Notes: a model not told the origin generated them from the sequence alone. A stretch of DNA of 64,000 nt from Flavobacterium sp. SUN046 (GCF_028867965.1 NZ_JAPQNT010000001.1:1-64000); one strand, 5' to 3'. Positions 18,450 through 27,576 are shown, numbered from the stretch's first letter. Program-made: numbers and translations.

Positions 18450-19601
18450 CTACAAAATACTTTTTCGTTGCGCTTTCCACCATCTCTCAGGAAATTCATG
18501 ATTACACGCGGCTAAATAGTCTTCATGAGTGCACGGTAATAACGTATTCTTTTTTAATTTATTGTGCGAATTTGTAAAAAAAGGTATTTCTATCCACCAC
18601 CTGTCTGTTTTATTACTTTTAAAAAATACAATATCCTCTTCTTCAAATGGTACTGTGTATTTAATGTAGTTTTCTTTGCTTCCAAATGGATATTCTTTAG
18701 AACGATAATGAACACCCTCAATAAAATACCATATAATTTGAGCCATTAAAACCGATTCTTGTTTAGTAGAATTATGATTAAAAATACCTAAACAAGAAAC
18801 TTTATCACTTATTCCTGCATATCTTGACAAAGCACATATCTCTTTTCCGTTAAAACCATTCGGTTGAAAATCTATTAAATTTCCAGAATCAGCCGATTTT
18901 ACTGAGTTCAAATCTAAACTTACCAAATCTGCATCACGAAAAACTGGTTCGGCTATTGAAATAGTATTACAAACTTCTCCTAATCTATAAGCGTCAAAGA
19001 ATAATTTTTCAACCAAATCAATTTCTTCCTGTGAATTATAATAGGTTTGGTAACCAATATTACTATAATTGAAAAGGTTATTTGGTTCATCAACTATGAT
19101 TTTTGACAAATAGGATTCTGCAGATACCAAGCCATCTTGTTTACCAAAATCAAATTTATTGTCAATTGATACCAGGTTTACCATTTGCTCCAAATCGTCA
19201 TAACCACGGTATAAAGCATACGTTAAATCTTGTGAACCACCTATAACAATCGGAATGACTTTATTTTTAATTAATTTAGAAACTACCTTTTGAACTGCAA
19301 AATAAGTGTCTTCTGGAGAATTTCCTCCAAGAATATCACCTAAATCAGCAATCGTCTGACTCCAATTTCCTGGAAAAAGACTGTACAACTGCAATCTTAA
19401 ATACGACAAATCAGCTTCGTTGGTTTCATTATGACCGCCTCTGTTTTCTAAAACACCAATAATTGCAATATTCACTTTAGAAATATCTGGAAAATCTTGA
19501 TCGGTATGAAACACAACTTTACTTGACAAATGCTGCGACGATAATCGCTTGATGTCAATTAGTAAATCGGTATCTAAAGGTGTTAAAAAATCAAATTCCA
19601 T
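18450..19601 (-). CDS. Ureohydrolase (arginase) fold protein lacking metal ligands
   Basis: A 383-residue protein of the arginase/agmatinase/formimidoylglutamase superfamily, recognisable by VIPIVIGGSQDLTYAL and VNLVSIDNKFDF. Active members need GGDHS, DAHxD and SxDxDxxDP to hold two Mn ions. Here these read GGSQD (121-125), DNKFD (147-151) and SLDLNSVKSAD (228-238), so at least three ligands are replaced. It is therefore probably not a hydrolase, although annotation by similarity would call it formimidoylglutamase. It starts 3 bp after the topA stop, so it is cotranscribed with topA, and lies upstream of gldKLMN. Confidence 0.75.
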   Translation of the reverse strand: MEFDFLTPLDTDLLIDIKRLSSQHLSSKVVFHTDQDFPDISKVNIAIIGVLENRGGHNETNEADLSYLRLQLYSLFPGNWSQTIADLGDILGGNSPEDTYFAVQKVVSKLIKNKVIPIVIGGSQDLTYALYRGYDDLEQMVNLVSIDNKFDFGKQDGLVSAESYLSKIIVDEPNNLFNYSNIGYQTYYNSQEEIDLVEKLFFDAYRLGEVCNTISIAEPVFRDADLVSLDLNSVKSADSGNLIDFQPNGFNGKEICALSRYAGISDKVSCLGIFNHNSTKQESVLMAQIIWYFIEGVHYRSKEYPFGSKENYIKYTVPFEEEDIVFFKSNKTDRWWIEIPFFTNSHNKLKKNTLLPCTHEDYLAACNHEFPERWWKAQRKSIL

Positions 19602-19604
19602 TTT

Positions 19605-22106
19605 TTATTTCTTTTTAGCTGGTGCTTTTTTTGCAGCTGGTTTTTTAGCCACAGTTTTCTTAGCTGGAGTCTTTTTAGCAATCATTTCTTGAACTTCGGC
19701 TAATGTCAATATACTTGCATCAACATCTTTACTTAATTCGATTTTGATTTTTCCTTTTGTAATTTCACTTCTTCCCCAACGTGCTTTTTGAACTAAAATT
19801 CCTTCGGCTTCCCAGTTGTGGATAACTTTATCAATGTTTTTTTGAAGTTTGTCTTCAATTAATTCTTCAATATCTTTTTGTGACAAATCATCAAAATTGT
19901 ATTTTTTAGACACATTAATAAATGTTCCATTCCATTTGATAAACGGTCCAAATCTTCCGGTTCCTTTTTGAACGCCTTCGCCTTTGTAAACTGCAATTGG
20001 TGCATCAGCCTGCGCTTTTTCATCAATTAGAACTTTAGCGCGTTCTAAATCGACATCTAATGGTTCTTCTCCTTTTGGCAATGAAACAAATACTTTTCCG
20101 AAGCGAATAAATGGCCCAAAACGACCTAAACTCACTTCAACTTCTTCGCCTTTATAAGTTCCTAAGGCTTTTGGAAGTAAAAATAAATTCAATGCTTCTT
20201 CCAAAGTTATATTACCCATATTTTGCTCGGGACGCAAACTAGCAAATTTCTTTTCTTCATCATCAATATCGCCAATTTGAGCCATTGCTCCGAACTTTCC
20301 TAAACGAACCAAGACTGTTTTACCAGATTCTGGATGTTTTCCTAAAATTCGTTCACCACTTTCTCTATCAGCATTGGCTTCAACATCTTTTACATTTGGA
20401 TGGAATTTATCGTAAAACTCCTGCATCATTTTAGTCCAATTGATGTTTCCTTCTGCAATTTCGTCAAAATCTTGTTCGACTTTAGCGGTGAAATTATAAT
20501 CTAATATTTTTTCAAAATTCTTAACTAAGAAATCGGTTACAATATTTCCGATATCGGTTGGAACTAATTTTCCTTTATCCGAACCTGTATTTTCTTTTAA
20601 AATTTTATCAGAAACTTTTCCAGATTGCAACGTTAACTGTGTATAATTACGTTCTTGACCTTCAAGAGTTCCTTTTTCAACATAACTTCTGTTGATGATT
20701 GTAGAAATTGTTGGCGCATACGTTGACGGACGACCAATTCCAAGTTCTTCTAATTTTTTAACCAAAGCTGCTTCGGTATAGCGACTTGGCGGACGAGAAT
20801 ATCTCTCAGTTGCAGTGATGTAATTATTAATCAATTTTTCGTTGACTTTCATTGCTGGCAACATTCCTTCTTGTTCTTCATCGTCGTCGTCATTTCCTTC
20901 CAAATAAACTTTTAGGAAACCTTCAAATTTGATAACTTCACCAGATGCAGAAAAAACTTCTGAATGATTATTGGCTTCTATTTTTACATTTGTTCGTTCC
21001 AATTCAGCGTCACTCATTTGAGATGCTAAAGTTCTTTTCCAAATTAAATCATACAAACGAGCTTGATCTCTATCAATATTTACGGTGTGACGCGACATAT
21101 CTGTTGGACGAATTGCTTCGTGTGCTTCTTGTGCGCCTTTGCTTTTATTGGTAAACGTTCTCGGTTTTGAAAACTCTTTTCCGTAGGAATGAATAATCTC
21201 TGCTTGAGCGGCATCCATAGCTTCTTTAGAAAGATTTACCGAGTCGGTTCTCATATAAGTTATCAATCCGGCTTCGTATAATCGTTGTGCCAATTGCATT
21301 GTAATTCCTACTGGTAAATACAATTTACGCGCAGCTTCTTGTTGCAAAGTAGACGTTGTAAATGGTCCAGCCGGGAATTTTTTGGTAGGTTTTGTTTCCA
21401 AATCGGCTACCTTATAATTAGAACCAATATTTTTAGTTAAAAAATCTTCGGCTTCTTTTTTAGTATTAAAATTTTTAGGAAGTTTTGCTTTAAAAGCTCT
21501 TCCAGCTTCGTTAACAAACTCAGCAACTATAGAATAACTTGCTGTTGCTTTAAAATTTTGAATTTCTCTTTCTCTTTCAACAATTAATCTTACCGAAACA
21601 GATTGCACACGACCAGCAGATAATCCACCTTTAATTTTTCTCCATAAAACTGGCGATAATTCGTAACCAACTAATCGGTCTAAAACTCTTCGGGCTTGTT
21701 GAGCGTTTACTAAATTATAATCAATTTCTCTTGGATTTTCGATTGCTTTTAGAATGGCATTTTTAGTGATTTCGTGAAAAACAATTCGTTTGGTTTTGTT
21801 TTTATCTAGTTTTAATTCTTCAGATAAATGCCAGGAAATAGCTTCTCCTTCGCGGTCCTCATCGGAAGCTAACCAAACCATTTCGGCGTTTTTAGCTAAT
21901 CCTCTAAGTTTGGTAACCAATGCTTTTTTATCGGCAGAAACTTCGTATTTGGGTTTGAATCCGTTTTCGACATCTACTCCTATTTCTTTAGATGGCAAGT
22001 CGGCAATGTGACCATAACTGGACTCGACTTGATAATCGGCTCCAAGAAATTTTTCAATGGTTTTTGCTTTTGCTGGTGACTCAACTATTACTAAATTCTT
22101 TGCCAT
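19605..22106 (-). CDS. topA: DNA topoisomerase I
   Basis: An 833-residue type IA topoisomerase that relaxes negative supercoils. It begins with the TOPRIM domain (LVIVESPAKAKTIEKFLG; SDEDREGEAI) and continues through the catalytic core. The active-site tyrosine is about residue 284 in GLITYMRTDS. C-terminal repeats of the GRFGPFIRFG type replace the zinc fingers of the E. coli enzyme. The tail is a lysine/alanine/proline stretch (AKKTPAKKTVAKKPAAKK), typical of Bacteroidetes TopA and probably DNA binding. It is followed after 3 bp by the ureohydrolase-like gene. Confidence 0.97.
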   Translation of the reverse strand: MAKNLVIVESPAKAKTIEKFLGADYQVESSYGHIADLPSKEIGVDVENGFKPKYEVSADKKALVTKLRGLAKNAEMVWLASDEDREGEAISWHLSEELKLDKNKTKRIVFHEITKNAILKAIENPREIDYNLVNAQQARRVLDRLVGYELSPVLWRKIKGGLSAGRVQSVSVRLIVEREREIQNFKATASYSIVAEFVNEAGRAFKAKLPKNFNTKKEAEDFLTKNIGSNYKVADLETKPTKKFPAGPFTTSTLQQEAARKLYLPVGITMQLAQRLYEAGLITYMRTDSVNLSKEAMDAAQAEIIHSYGKEFSKPRTFTNKSKGAQEAHEAIRPTDMSRHTVNIDRDQARLYDLIWKRTLASQMSDAELERTNVKIEANNHSEVFSASGEVIKFEGFLKVYLEGNDDDDEEQEGMLPAMKVNEKLINNYITATERYSRPPSRYTEAALVKKLEELGIGRPSTYAPTISTIINRSYVEKGTLEGQERNYTQLTLQSGKVSDKILKENTGSDKGKLVPTDIGNIVTDFLVKNFEKILDYNFTAKVEQDFDEIAEGNINWTKMMQEFYDKFHPNVKDVEANADRESGERILGKHPESGKTVLVRLGKFGAMAQIGDIDDEEKKFASLRPEQNMGNITLEEALNLFLLPKALGTYKGEEVEVSLGRFGPFIRFGKVFVSLPKGEEPLDVDLERAKVLIDEKAQADAPIAVYKGEGVQKGTGRFGPFIKWNGTFINVSKKYNFDDLSQKDIEELIEDKLQKNIDKVIHNWEAEGILVQKARWGRSEITKGKIKIELSKDVDASILTLAEVQEMIAKKTPAKKTVAKKPAAKKAPAKKK

Positions 22107-22126
22107 TTGTCTTTTTGTTTGAATCG

Positions 22127-22134
22127 CAAAAGTA
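22127..22134 (-). promoter_or_regulatory. -7 element of topA
   Basis: The complement of CAAAAGTA reads TACTTTTG, a match to TAnnTTTG, 21 bp before the topA ATG. No TTTG -33 box is visible, so the call rests on the -7 box and position. Confidence 0.5.
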
Positions 22135-22249
22135 GAAGTTTTTTTTATATTTTGGGTTTTTGAAAATTATTTTAGCAATTAAAATAGTTTTGGGTTGGAA
22201 TTTTACATCTTATCAGGACTACTGAATTTTACAAAAATGGTTTGCAAAT

Positions 22250-22330
22250 TAGCCCTGATTGAAACGATACCGTGTTTAGTGGAAAGCAGGAAAATGGATT
22301 CCAAAAACGCCCAAGCCATTCGCTTCTAAT
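22250..22330 (+). repeat. Dispersed intergenic element, short copy (copy A)
   Basis: This begins with TAGCCCTGATTGAAACGATA and ends with GCAGGAAAATGGATTCCAAA followed by cgcccaagccattcgcttctaa. The same two end blocks occur at 27577-27678 (reverse) and 57528-57660. Here the central variable arm found in the other copies is absent, leaving about 80 bp. Confidence 0.8.
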
Positions 22331-22355
22331 TATTTGTTAAAATCCGTCTGCCATC

Positions 22356-22387
22356 TTGTCAGATTTTATAATTTAGTATTATCTTTG
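22356..22387 (+). promoter_or_regulatory. Promoter of miaB
   Basis: TATCTTTG (22380-22387) matches TAnnTTTG; a TTG at 22356-22358 lies 21 bp upstream as a partial -33 box. The miaB ATG is 42 bp downstream. Confidence 0.6.
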
Positions 22388-22428
22388 CAATCGCAGATTC
22401 CGAATTATCGGGATTACATTATTTAGGT

Positions 22429-23877
22429 ATGGAAAAAGAAATCGACGAAAAAATACAAGGACAAACTTTAGTTCTTGAGCATAAAAACGAAAACACAAAG
22501 AAGCTTTTTATAGAAAGTTATGGCTGTGCAATGAATTTCTCGGATAGTGAAATTGTTGCATCAATTATGACCGAACAAGGTTATAATACGACTCAAATTT
22601 TAGAAGAAGCCGATTTGGTTTTGGTAAATACGTGTTCAATTAGAGATAAAGCCGAGCAAACTATTAGAAAAAGACTTGAAAAATACAACGCTGTAAAACG
22701 CGATATTAATCCGAAAATGAAAGTCGGCGTTTTAGGTTGTATGGCGGAACGACTAAAAGATCAGTTTTTGGAACAAGAAAAAATTGTTGATTTAGTTGTT
22801 GGTCCCGATGCTTACAAAGATTTACCAAACCTATTGAAAGAAGTTGAAGAAGGTCGCGATGCTATAAACGTGATTTTATCGAAAGATGAAACTTATGGTG
22901 ATGTTTCGCCTGTGAGATTGAATAGCAATGGTATAAACGCATTTGTTTCTATCACTCGTGGTTGCGATAATATGTGTACGTTTTGCGTAGTGCCTTTCAC
23001 TCGCGGTCGTGAGCGCAGTCGTGAACCTCAAAGTATTATTGGAGAGATTCAAGATTTATGGGATAAAGGTTTTAAAGAAGTTTGTCTTTTAGGTCAAAAT
23101 GTAGATAGTTATTTGTGGTATGGTGGCGGATTGAAAAAAGATTTCGATAAAGCTTCTGAAATGCAAAAAGCGACTTCGGTAGATTTTGCACAATTGCTTG
23201 AAATGTGCGCAATTCAGTTTCCTAAAATGCGTTTTAGATTTTCGACTTCAAATCCGCAAGATATGCACGAAGAAGTGTTGCATGTTATTGCTAAATATCC
23301 TAATGTTTGCAATTATATTCACTTGCCAGTTCAAAGTGGAAGCACGAGAATTTTGAAAGAAATGAACCGTCAACACACGCGTGAAGAATACATGGAATTG
23401 ATTGATAAAATCAAACTAATTATTCCGGGTTGTTCAATTTCGCAAGATATGATTACTGGTTTTCCAACCGAAACAGAAGAAGATCATCAAGATACGCTTT
23501 CTTTAATAGAATATGTTCAATATGATTTTGGATATATGTTTTCTTATTCGGAACGACCAGGAACTATGGCCGCAAGAAAAATGGAAGATGATGTTCCTGA
23601 AGAAGTTAAAAAACGAAGATTACAAGAAGTTGTCGATTTGCAGCAAAAAATAAGTGAAGAACGAACTTCAAGATTTTTAGGACAAACGGTTGAAGTTTTA
23701 ATTGAAAGAGAATCTAAAAAATCTAAAGCAGAATGGTCAGGAAGAATTTCTGAAAATGTGGTTGCTGTTTTTCCAAAAGAGCATTATAAAATTGGGGATT
23801 TTGTTTGGGTGAAAGTGAATAATTATACATCTGCTACTTTGATTGGTGAGGCTGTTGGGTATTCTGATATGAATTAA
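22429..23877 (+). CDS. miaB: tRNA-2-methylthio-N6-dimethylallyladenosine synthase MiaB
   Basis: A 482-residue radical-SAM methylthiotransferase that adds the 2-methylthio group to i6A37 of tRNAs. The N-terminal UPF0004 domain carries the auxiliary cluster cysteines C33, C69 and C104; the radical-SAM motif is C179-x3-C183-x2-C186 (GCDNMCTFC). A TRAM domain occupies about residues 410-475. The sequence RGRERSREPQSI after the cluster is typical of MiaB rather than RimO or MtaB. A 17-bp gap separates it from a small membrane protein gene. Confidence 0.96.
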   Translation: MEKEIDEKIQGQTLVLEHKNENTKKLFIESYGCAMNFSDSEIVASIMTEQGYNTTQILEEADLVLVNTCSIRDKAEQTIRKRLEKYNAVKRDINPKMKVGVLGCMAERLKDQFLEQEKIVDLVVGPDAYKDLPNLLKEVEEGRDAINVILSKDETYGDVSPVRLNSNGINAFVSITRGCDNMCTFCVVPFTRGRERSREPQSIIGEIQDLWDKGFKEVCLLGQNVDSYLWYGGGLKKDFDKASEMQKATSVDFAQLLEMCAIQFPKMRFRFSTSNPQDMHEEVLHVIAKYPNVCNYIHLPVQSGSTRILKEMNRQHTREEYMELIDKIKLIIPGCSISQDMITGFPTETEEDHQDTLSLIEYVQYDFGYMFSYSERPGTMAARKMEDDVPEEVKKRRLQEVVDLQQKISEERTSRFLGQTVEVLIERESKKSKAEWSGRISENVVAVFPKEHYKIGDFVWVKVNNYTSATLIGEAVGYSDMN

Positions 23878-23893
23878 AAAATAACGTAGTTGT

Positions 23894-24400
23894 ATGGATA
23901 AGGAAATTATCATAAAGCCAAAATATATTTTTAAAGATTATTTTAAAATTTATTTATCAGTTTATTTAAATAAAAAATCAAATAAAATTGTTTCAAGCCT
24001 AATCACTTTAATTATTTTATTTAATATTTATAGTTTCATAAAGAATGAAGTTAAAATTTCCGAAATTTTTTCATCTTCATTTGTATTTTTATTAGCGTAT
24101 CCTTTTATAATCCTTTTAGTTAAATATAGGCAGACTAAACTTATTTTATCCAATCCAAAATTGAAAGAAAACATTTCAATCAAACTAAATTTTGAAGAAT
24201 ATGAATTTACAGGTCAAAGTTATAATATTCGATATAATTGGAATGAAGTAAATCAAATTATAGAAAAAAATAATTGGTTTTTTATTTGCATTTCTAATAA
24301 CGACATAAAATTAATTAGAAAAGCAGACTTAATTGACAATCAATACAACGAATTAAAAGCACTTTTCAATTCATTAGATATAAAAAAGAGTTTAAAATAA
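23894..24400 (+). CDS. Small membrane protein, YcxB-like
   Basis: A 168-residue protein with two hydrophobic segments (about residues 33-50 and 60-80) followed by a soluble C-terminal part with NIRYNWNEVNQIIEKNNWFFICIS, read in pieces, which resembles the YcxB-like C-terminal domain. Base composition is more AT-rich than miaB upstream. No function is known. It follows miaB closely and may share its transcript. Confidence 0.65.
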   Translation: MDKEIIIKPKYIFKDYFKIYLSVYLNKKSNKIVSSLITLIILFNIYSFIKNEVKISEIFSSSFVFLLAYPFIILLVKYRQTKLILSNPKLKENISIKLNFEEYEFTGQSYNIRYNWNEVNQIIEKNNWFFICISNNDIKLIRKADLIDNQYNELKALFNSLDIKKSLK

Positions 24401-24403
24401 ATC

Positions 24404-24451
24404 TGCGAATCTGCGGTTAAATTAAGAGATTGCTTCGTGCCTCGCAATGAC
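24404..24451 (+). repeat. Two dispersed Flavobacteria-type repeats in the leader of the sigma-54 activator
   Basis: tctgcgaatctgcggttaaa (about 24403-24422) and agagattgcttcgtgcctcg (24425-24444, continuing caatgac) are motifs I know as dispersed in Flavobacteria genomes. They fill the whole gap and end 2 bp before the ATG at 24454. The tctgcg block is also found in the hairpin at 31091-31158. Confidence 0.55.
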
Positions 24452-24453
24452 AT

Positions 24454-25710
24454 ATGGAAACAGTACAATCAATAAAACAACGATTTGAAATTATTGGAAA
24501 CGATCCAAAGCTCAATCGTGCCGTAGAAAAAGCCATTCAGGTTGCTCCTACTGATATTTCGGTATTGGTAGTTGGAGAAAGTGGCGTTGGAAAAGAAAGT
24601 ATTCCCAAAATTATACATTCATTATCACACAGAAAACACGGAAAATACATTGCCGTAAACTGTGGAGCCATTCCAGAAGGAACAATTGATAGCGAATTAT
24701 TCGGACATGAAAAAGGTTCGTTCACCGGCGCAAATAATGCTCGTGAAGGATATTTTGAAGTGGCTGATGGCGGCACTATTTTTCTTGATGAAGTTGGCGA
24801 ATTACCATTGACAACGCAAGTGCGTTTACTTCGTGTTTTGGAAAACGGTGAATTCATAAAAGTAGGTTCGTCACAAGTTCAAAAAACCAATGTTAGAATA
24901 GTTGCTGCAACCAACGTCAACATGTTTGATGCTATAGAAAAAGGTAAATTCCGCGAAGATTTATACTATCGCTTGAGTACCGTTGAAATCGGGCTTCCAC
25001 CATTACGCGAAAGAAAAGATGATATTCATTTGTTATTTCGAAAATTTGCTGCCGATTTTGCTCACAAATATAAAATGCCAGCCATCAAGCTTGATGATGA
25101 TGCAGTAAAATATCTTATCAACTATCGTTGGAGCGGAAATATTCGTCAATTGCGAAATGCTGCTGAACAAATTTCGGTTCTAGAAACCAAACGTGAAATT
25201 TCTTTAAAAACTATATCTTCCTATTTACCACAAGAAGGAAGTCACTTGCCAAGTGTTATAAAAGACAAGAAAAGTGATGATTTTTCAACAGAAAGAGATA
25301 TTTTATACAAGGTGCTTTTTGATATGAAAAGTGATTTGAACGATTTGAAGAAATTAACTTTAGAATTAATGAAAAACGGTTCTAAAGTACAAGATATTAA
25401 CCCAAGTTTGATTCAAAAAGTATATGGCAAATCTGATGAAGAAAAATTCTTTGAAGAGAAACCACGAGTTGAAGTTATGCCCAACAGTCAAGAAACAGAA
25501 CAAGAAGAATTTGAAGACGATGAAGACGATAACAATTACCTTTTTGCTGAAACTGTTGAAGAAGAAGAAACTTTAAAATTAGAAGCAAAGGAAATTGAAT
25601 TAATCAAAAAATCATTAGAACGAAATAAAGGAAAACGAAAAGCCGCTGCTGATGAATTAGGCATTTCTGAAAGAACATTGTACCGCAAAATAAAACAATA
25701 CGATTTGTAA
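24454..25710 (+). CDS. Sigma-54-dependent transcriptional activator, no receiver domain
   Basis: A 418-residue NtrC-type enhancer-binding protein. The AAA+ domain starts almost at once, with Walker A GESGVGKE (residues 41-48), the sigma-54 contact loop as GSFTGA (88-93, usual GAFTGA) and Walker B TIFLDEVGE. After an acidic linker (EEFEDDEDDNN) comes a C-terminal Fis-type helix-turn-helix (RKAAADELGISERTLYRKI). There is no N-terminal receiver or GAF domain, so it may be always active or controlled by a partner. It sits between miaB and lptE. Confidence 0.93.
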   Translation: METVQSIKQRFEIIGNDPKLNRAVEKAIQVAPTDISVLVVGESGVGKESIPKIIHSLSHRKHGKYIAVNCGAIPEGTIDSELFGHEKGSFTGANNAREGYFEVADGGTIFLDEVGELPLTTQVRLLRVLENGEFIKVGSSQVQKTNVRIVAATNVNMFDAIEKGKFREDLYYRLSTVEIGLPPLRERKDDIHLLFRKFAADFAHKYKMPAIKLDDDAVKYLINYRWSGNIRQLRNAAEQISVLETKREISLKTISSYLPQEGSHLPSVIKDKKSDDFSTERDILYKVLFDMKSDLNDLKKLTLELMKNGSKVQDINPSLIQKVYGKSDEEKFFEEKPRVEVMPNSQETEQEEFEDDEDDNNYLFAETVEEEETLKLEAKEIELIKKSLERNKGKRKAAADELGISERTLYRKIKQYDL

Positions 25711-25752
25711 TTCCTTTGTGTAAGGTTTAACATTTTATCATTTAAAAAAATA

Positions 25753-25760
25753 TATCTTTG
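25753..25760 (+). promoter_or_regulatory. -7 element before lptE
   Basis: TATCTTTG matches TAnnTTTG and is 15 bp before the lptE ATG. No good TTTG box is seen at -33. Confidence 0.5.
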
Positions 25761-25775
25761 AATTTTAATTTCTAG

Positions 25776-26282
25776 ATGAAAAAAATAAAATACATAGCAC
25801 TTTTTATAATTGCACTAACCTTTTCGGGCTGTAGTGTAAAATACAATTTTACAGGAACTGGAAAAATTGATGCAAGTACCTTTCAAGTAAATTATTTTCA
25901 AAATAATTCTCCATTAGTGCAACCCGGAATTGAAAGAACATTTACATTAAGATTGCAGGATATCATTCAAAATCAGACCAACCTAAGTTTGACCAATACC
26001 AACGGTGATTTATTATATGAAGGTGAAATTACAGGATACAATATTACGCCAATGGCAGCAACAGCTGACCAAACTGCAGCTCAAAACCGTTTAACAATTA
26101 ATATAAATGTTAGATTTGTAAATCGAAAAAACGATAAAGATAATTTTGAAAAGTCTTTTTCATTTTACTACGATTACCCCGGTTCAGACCAATTAATTGG
26201 ATCAAAATTAACCGAAGCGTTAGATGTAATTTTTGAAAGAATTACACAAGATATTTTCAATGCATCATTAGCCAAATGGTAA
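25776..26282 (+). CDS. lptE: LPS assembly lipoprotein LptE-like
   Basis: A 168-residue outer-membrane lipoprotein with lipobox TFSGC (Cys19). The pattern of a short N-terminal signal, an early YxFTGTGKI segment and a compact alpha/beta domain with an IxVRF strand matches the Bacteroidetes LptE family, the plug of the LptD lipopolysaccharide translocon. The symbol is inferred from family pattern and context; similarity to E. coli LptE is low. It is followed by a TPR-like gene and secG in the same direction. Confidence 0.8.
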   Translation: MKKIKYIALFIIALTFSGCSVKYNFTGTGKIDASTFQVNYFQNNSPLVQPGIERTFTLRLQDIIQNQTNLSLTNTNGDLLYEGEITGYNITPMAATADQTAAQNRLTININVRFVNRKNDKDNFEKSFSFYYDYPGSDQLIGSKLTEALDVIFERITQDIFNASLAKW

Positions 26283-26329
26283 AATAGTTATAGCTACAAT
26301 TGCTAGCTTTAACTTAAAACTAAAAAAAT

Positions 26330-27142
26330 TTGAATTTAACAGATTACACTTATCTCATCAATAAACCAGACGCAATTAACGAGCGTCATAGCAATGCATT
26401 GGAGAAAATTATCGAAGAATTTCCTTATTTTCAAAGCGCACGAATACTGAGATTAAAACATTTGTACAATCAAGATAGTTTTAAATACAATTATGCACTA
26501 AAAGTTGCAGCAACCTTCACAACTGACAGAAGTATTTTATTTGATTTTATAACATCAGATAATTTTATAACTGTTCAAAACGGACTTTACGACCAAAAAG
26601 TAGCTGAACTATTAAATATTGATGTAGTAGAAAGCGAACTAGTTCAAGTTGCTATAAATGAACAAACAACAAACACATTAGAAAAATCAATTCTATCTTC
26701 AATAGCGCAATCCAATCAACAAGAAACCATTGAAGAAAAACTTGAAATTGGAAAACCATTAGAATTTACTAAAGACGAAAAACATTCCTTTCAAGAATGG
26801 CTGCAATTGTCTAGATTAAAACCAATAGAACGAAAAGAAACAATCTCGGAAGAAACGCTCGAAAAAAGAAAAAAATTAGAGCTAATCGATAAATTTATCG
26901 AATCCAATCCTAAAATTCCACCAATAAATAAAGATGCTGTCACACCAACAGTGACGCCTGCTATTGAAGACAAATCCTATTTAATGACCGAAACTTTAGC
27001 TAAAGTTTATTTGGAACAGAAAAAATTTTCAAAAGCAATTCAAGCTTATGAAATATTAATTTTGAAATATCCAGAAAAAAGTAGTTTCTTTGCAGACCGA
27101 ATTTTAGATATTAAAAATTTACAACAAAACAATAATAGTTAG
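26330..27142 (+). CDS. TPR-like hypothetical protein, TTG start
   Basis: A 270-residue soluble protein. The only recognisable part is a C-terminal tetratricopeptide-like helix pair (LAKVYLEQKKFSKAIQAYEI and LILKYPEKSSFFADRI). The middle is charged and low in complexity. The start is a TTG at 26330 giving NLTDYTYLINKPDAI; no ATG lies nearby in frame upstream of conserved-looking sequence. It ends 3 bp before secG. Conserved position between lptE and secG suggests an envelope-related role, but this is inference. Confidence 0.75.
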   Translation: MNLTDYTYLINKPDAINERHSNALEKIIEEFPYFQSARILRLKHLYNQDSFKYNYALKVAATFTTDRSILFDFITSDNFITVQNGLYDQKVAELLNIDVVESELVQVAINEQTTNTLEKSILSSIAQSNQQETIEEKLEIGKPLEFTKDEKHSFQEWLQLSRLKPIERKETISEETLEKRKKLELIDKFIESNPKIPPINKDAVTPTVTPAIEDKSYLMTETLAKVYLEQKKFSKAIQAYEILILKYPEKSSFFADRILDIKNLQQNNNS

Positions 27143-27145
27143 ACA

Positions 27146-27520
27146 ATGAGCACATTTACAATTTTTTTAGTACTAATAACAATCGTTTGTTTTTTACTAA
27201 TCATAGTAGTTATGGTACAAAATCCTAAAGGTGGAGGATTATCATCTTCAATTGGAGGATCACAACAAATAGGCGGCGTTCAAAAAACAAGCGACTTTCT
27301 TGACAAAAGTACTTGGGTTTTAGGCGCAACATTAATAGCTTTGGTATTATTATCAAGTTTAAGTTTTTCAGGATCTTTAAGTGATAGCAACAAAATTATT
27401 GATGCTTCACAATCAGAAGCTCCAAAAACAGAAACTCCTGCTGCAACAAAACCAAATACAGCCGCACCAGCTAGCACAACAACTGCAACTAAACCAGCAG
27501 CTGCGCCAGTAAAAAAATAA
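27146..27520 (+). CDS. secG: Preprotein translocase subunit SecG
   Basis: A 124-residue inner-membrane protein. Two membrane helices (about residues 2-23 and 54-74) flank the conserved cytoplasmic loop VMVQNPKGGGLSSSIGG. SecG assists SecYEG in protein export. The C-terminal 45 residues form an alanine/proline/threonine-rich tail, as in many Bacteroidetes SecG proteins. A terminator follows. Confidence 0.93.
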   Translation: MSTFTIFLVLITIVCFLLIIVVMVQNPKGGGLSSSIGGSQQIGGVQKTSDFLDKSTWVLGATLIALVLLSSLSFSGSLSDSNKIIDASQSEAPKTETPAATKPNTAAPASTTTATKPAAAPVKK

Positions 27521-27541
27521 GAATTTTAAATTCTAATCAAG

Positions 27542-27569
27542 TCCCGAGTAACATCGGGATTTTTTTTTG
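27542..27569 (+). terminator. Terminator of the lptE-secG operon
   Basis: TCCCGA (27542-27547) and TCGGGA (27554-27559) form a stem with a 6-base loop, followed by nine T residues. It lies 21 bp beyond the secG stop. Confidence 0.85.
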
Positions 27570-27576
27570 ATTTTTT

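Larger units (their letters stand above)
22107..22428. other. Divergent topA-miaB intergenic region
   Basis: A 322-bp gap between divergent genes. It holds a topA -7 box, TACTTTTG on the minus strand (22127-22134), a short copy of the dispersed intergenic element (22250-22330), and a miaB promoter with TTG at 22356-22358 and TATCTTTG at 22380-22387. No further coding potential is seen. Confidence 0.6.
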
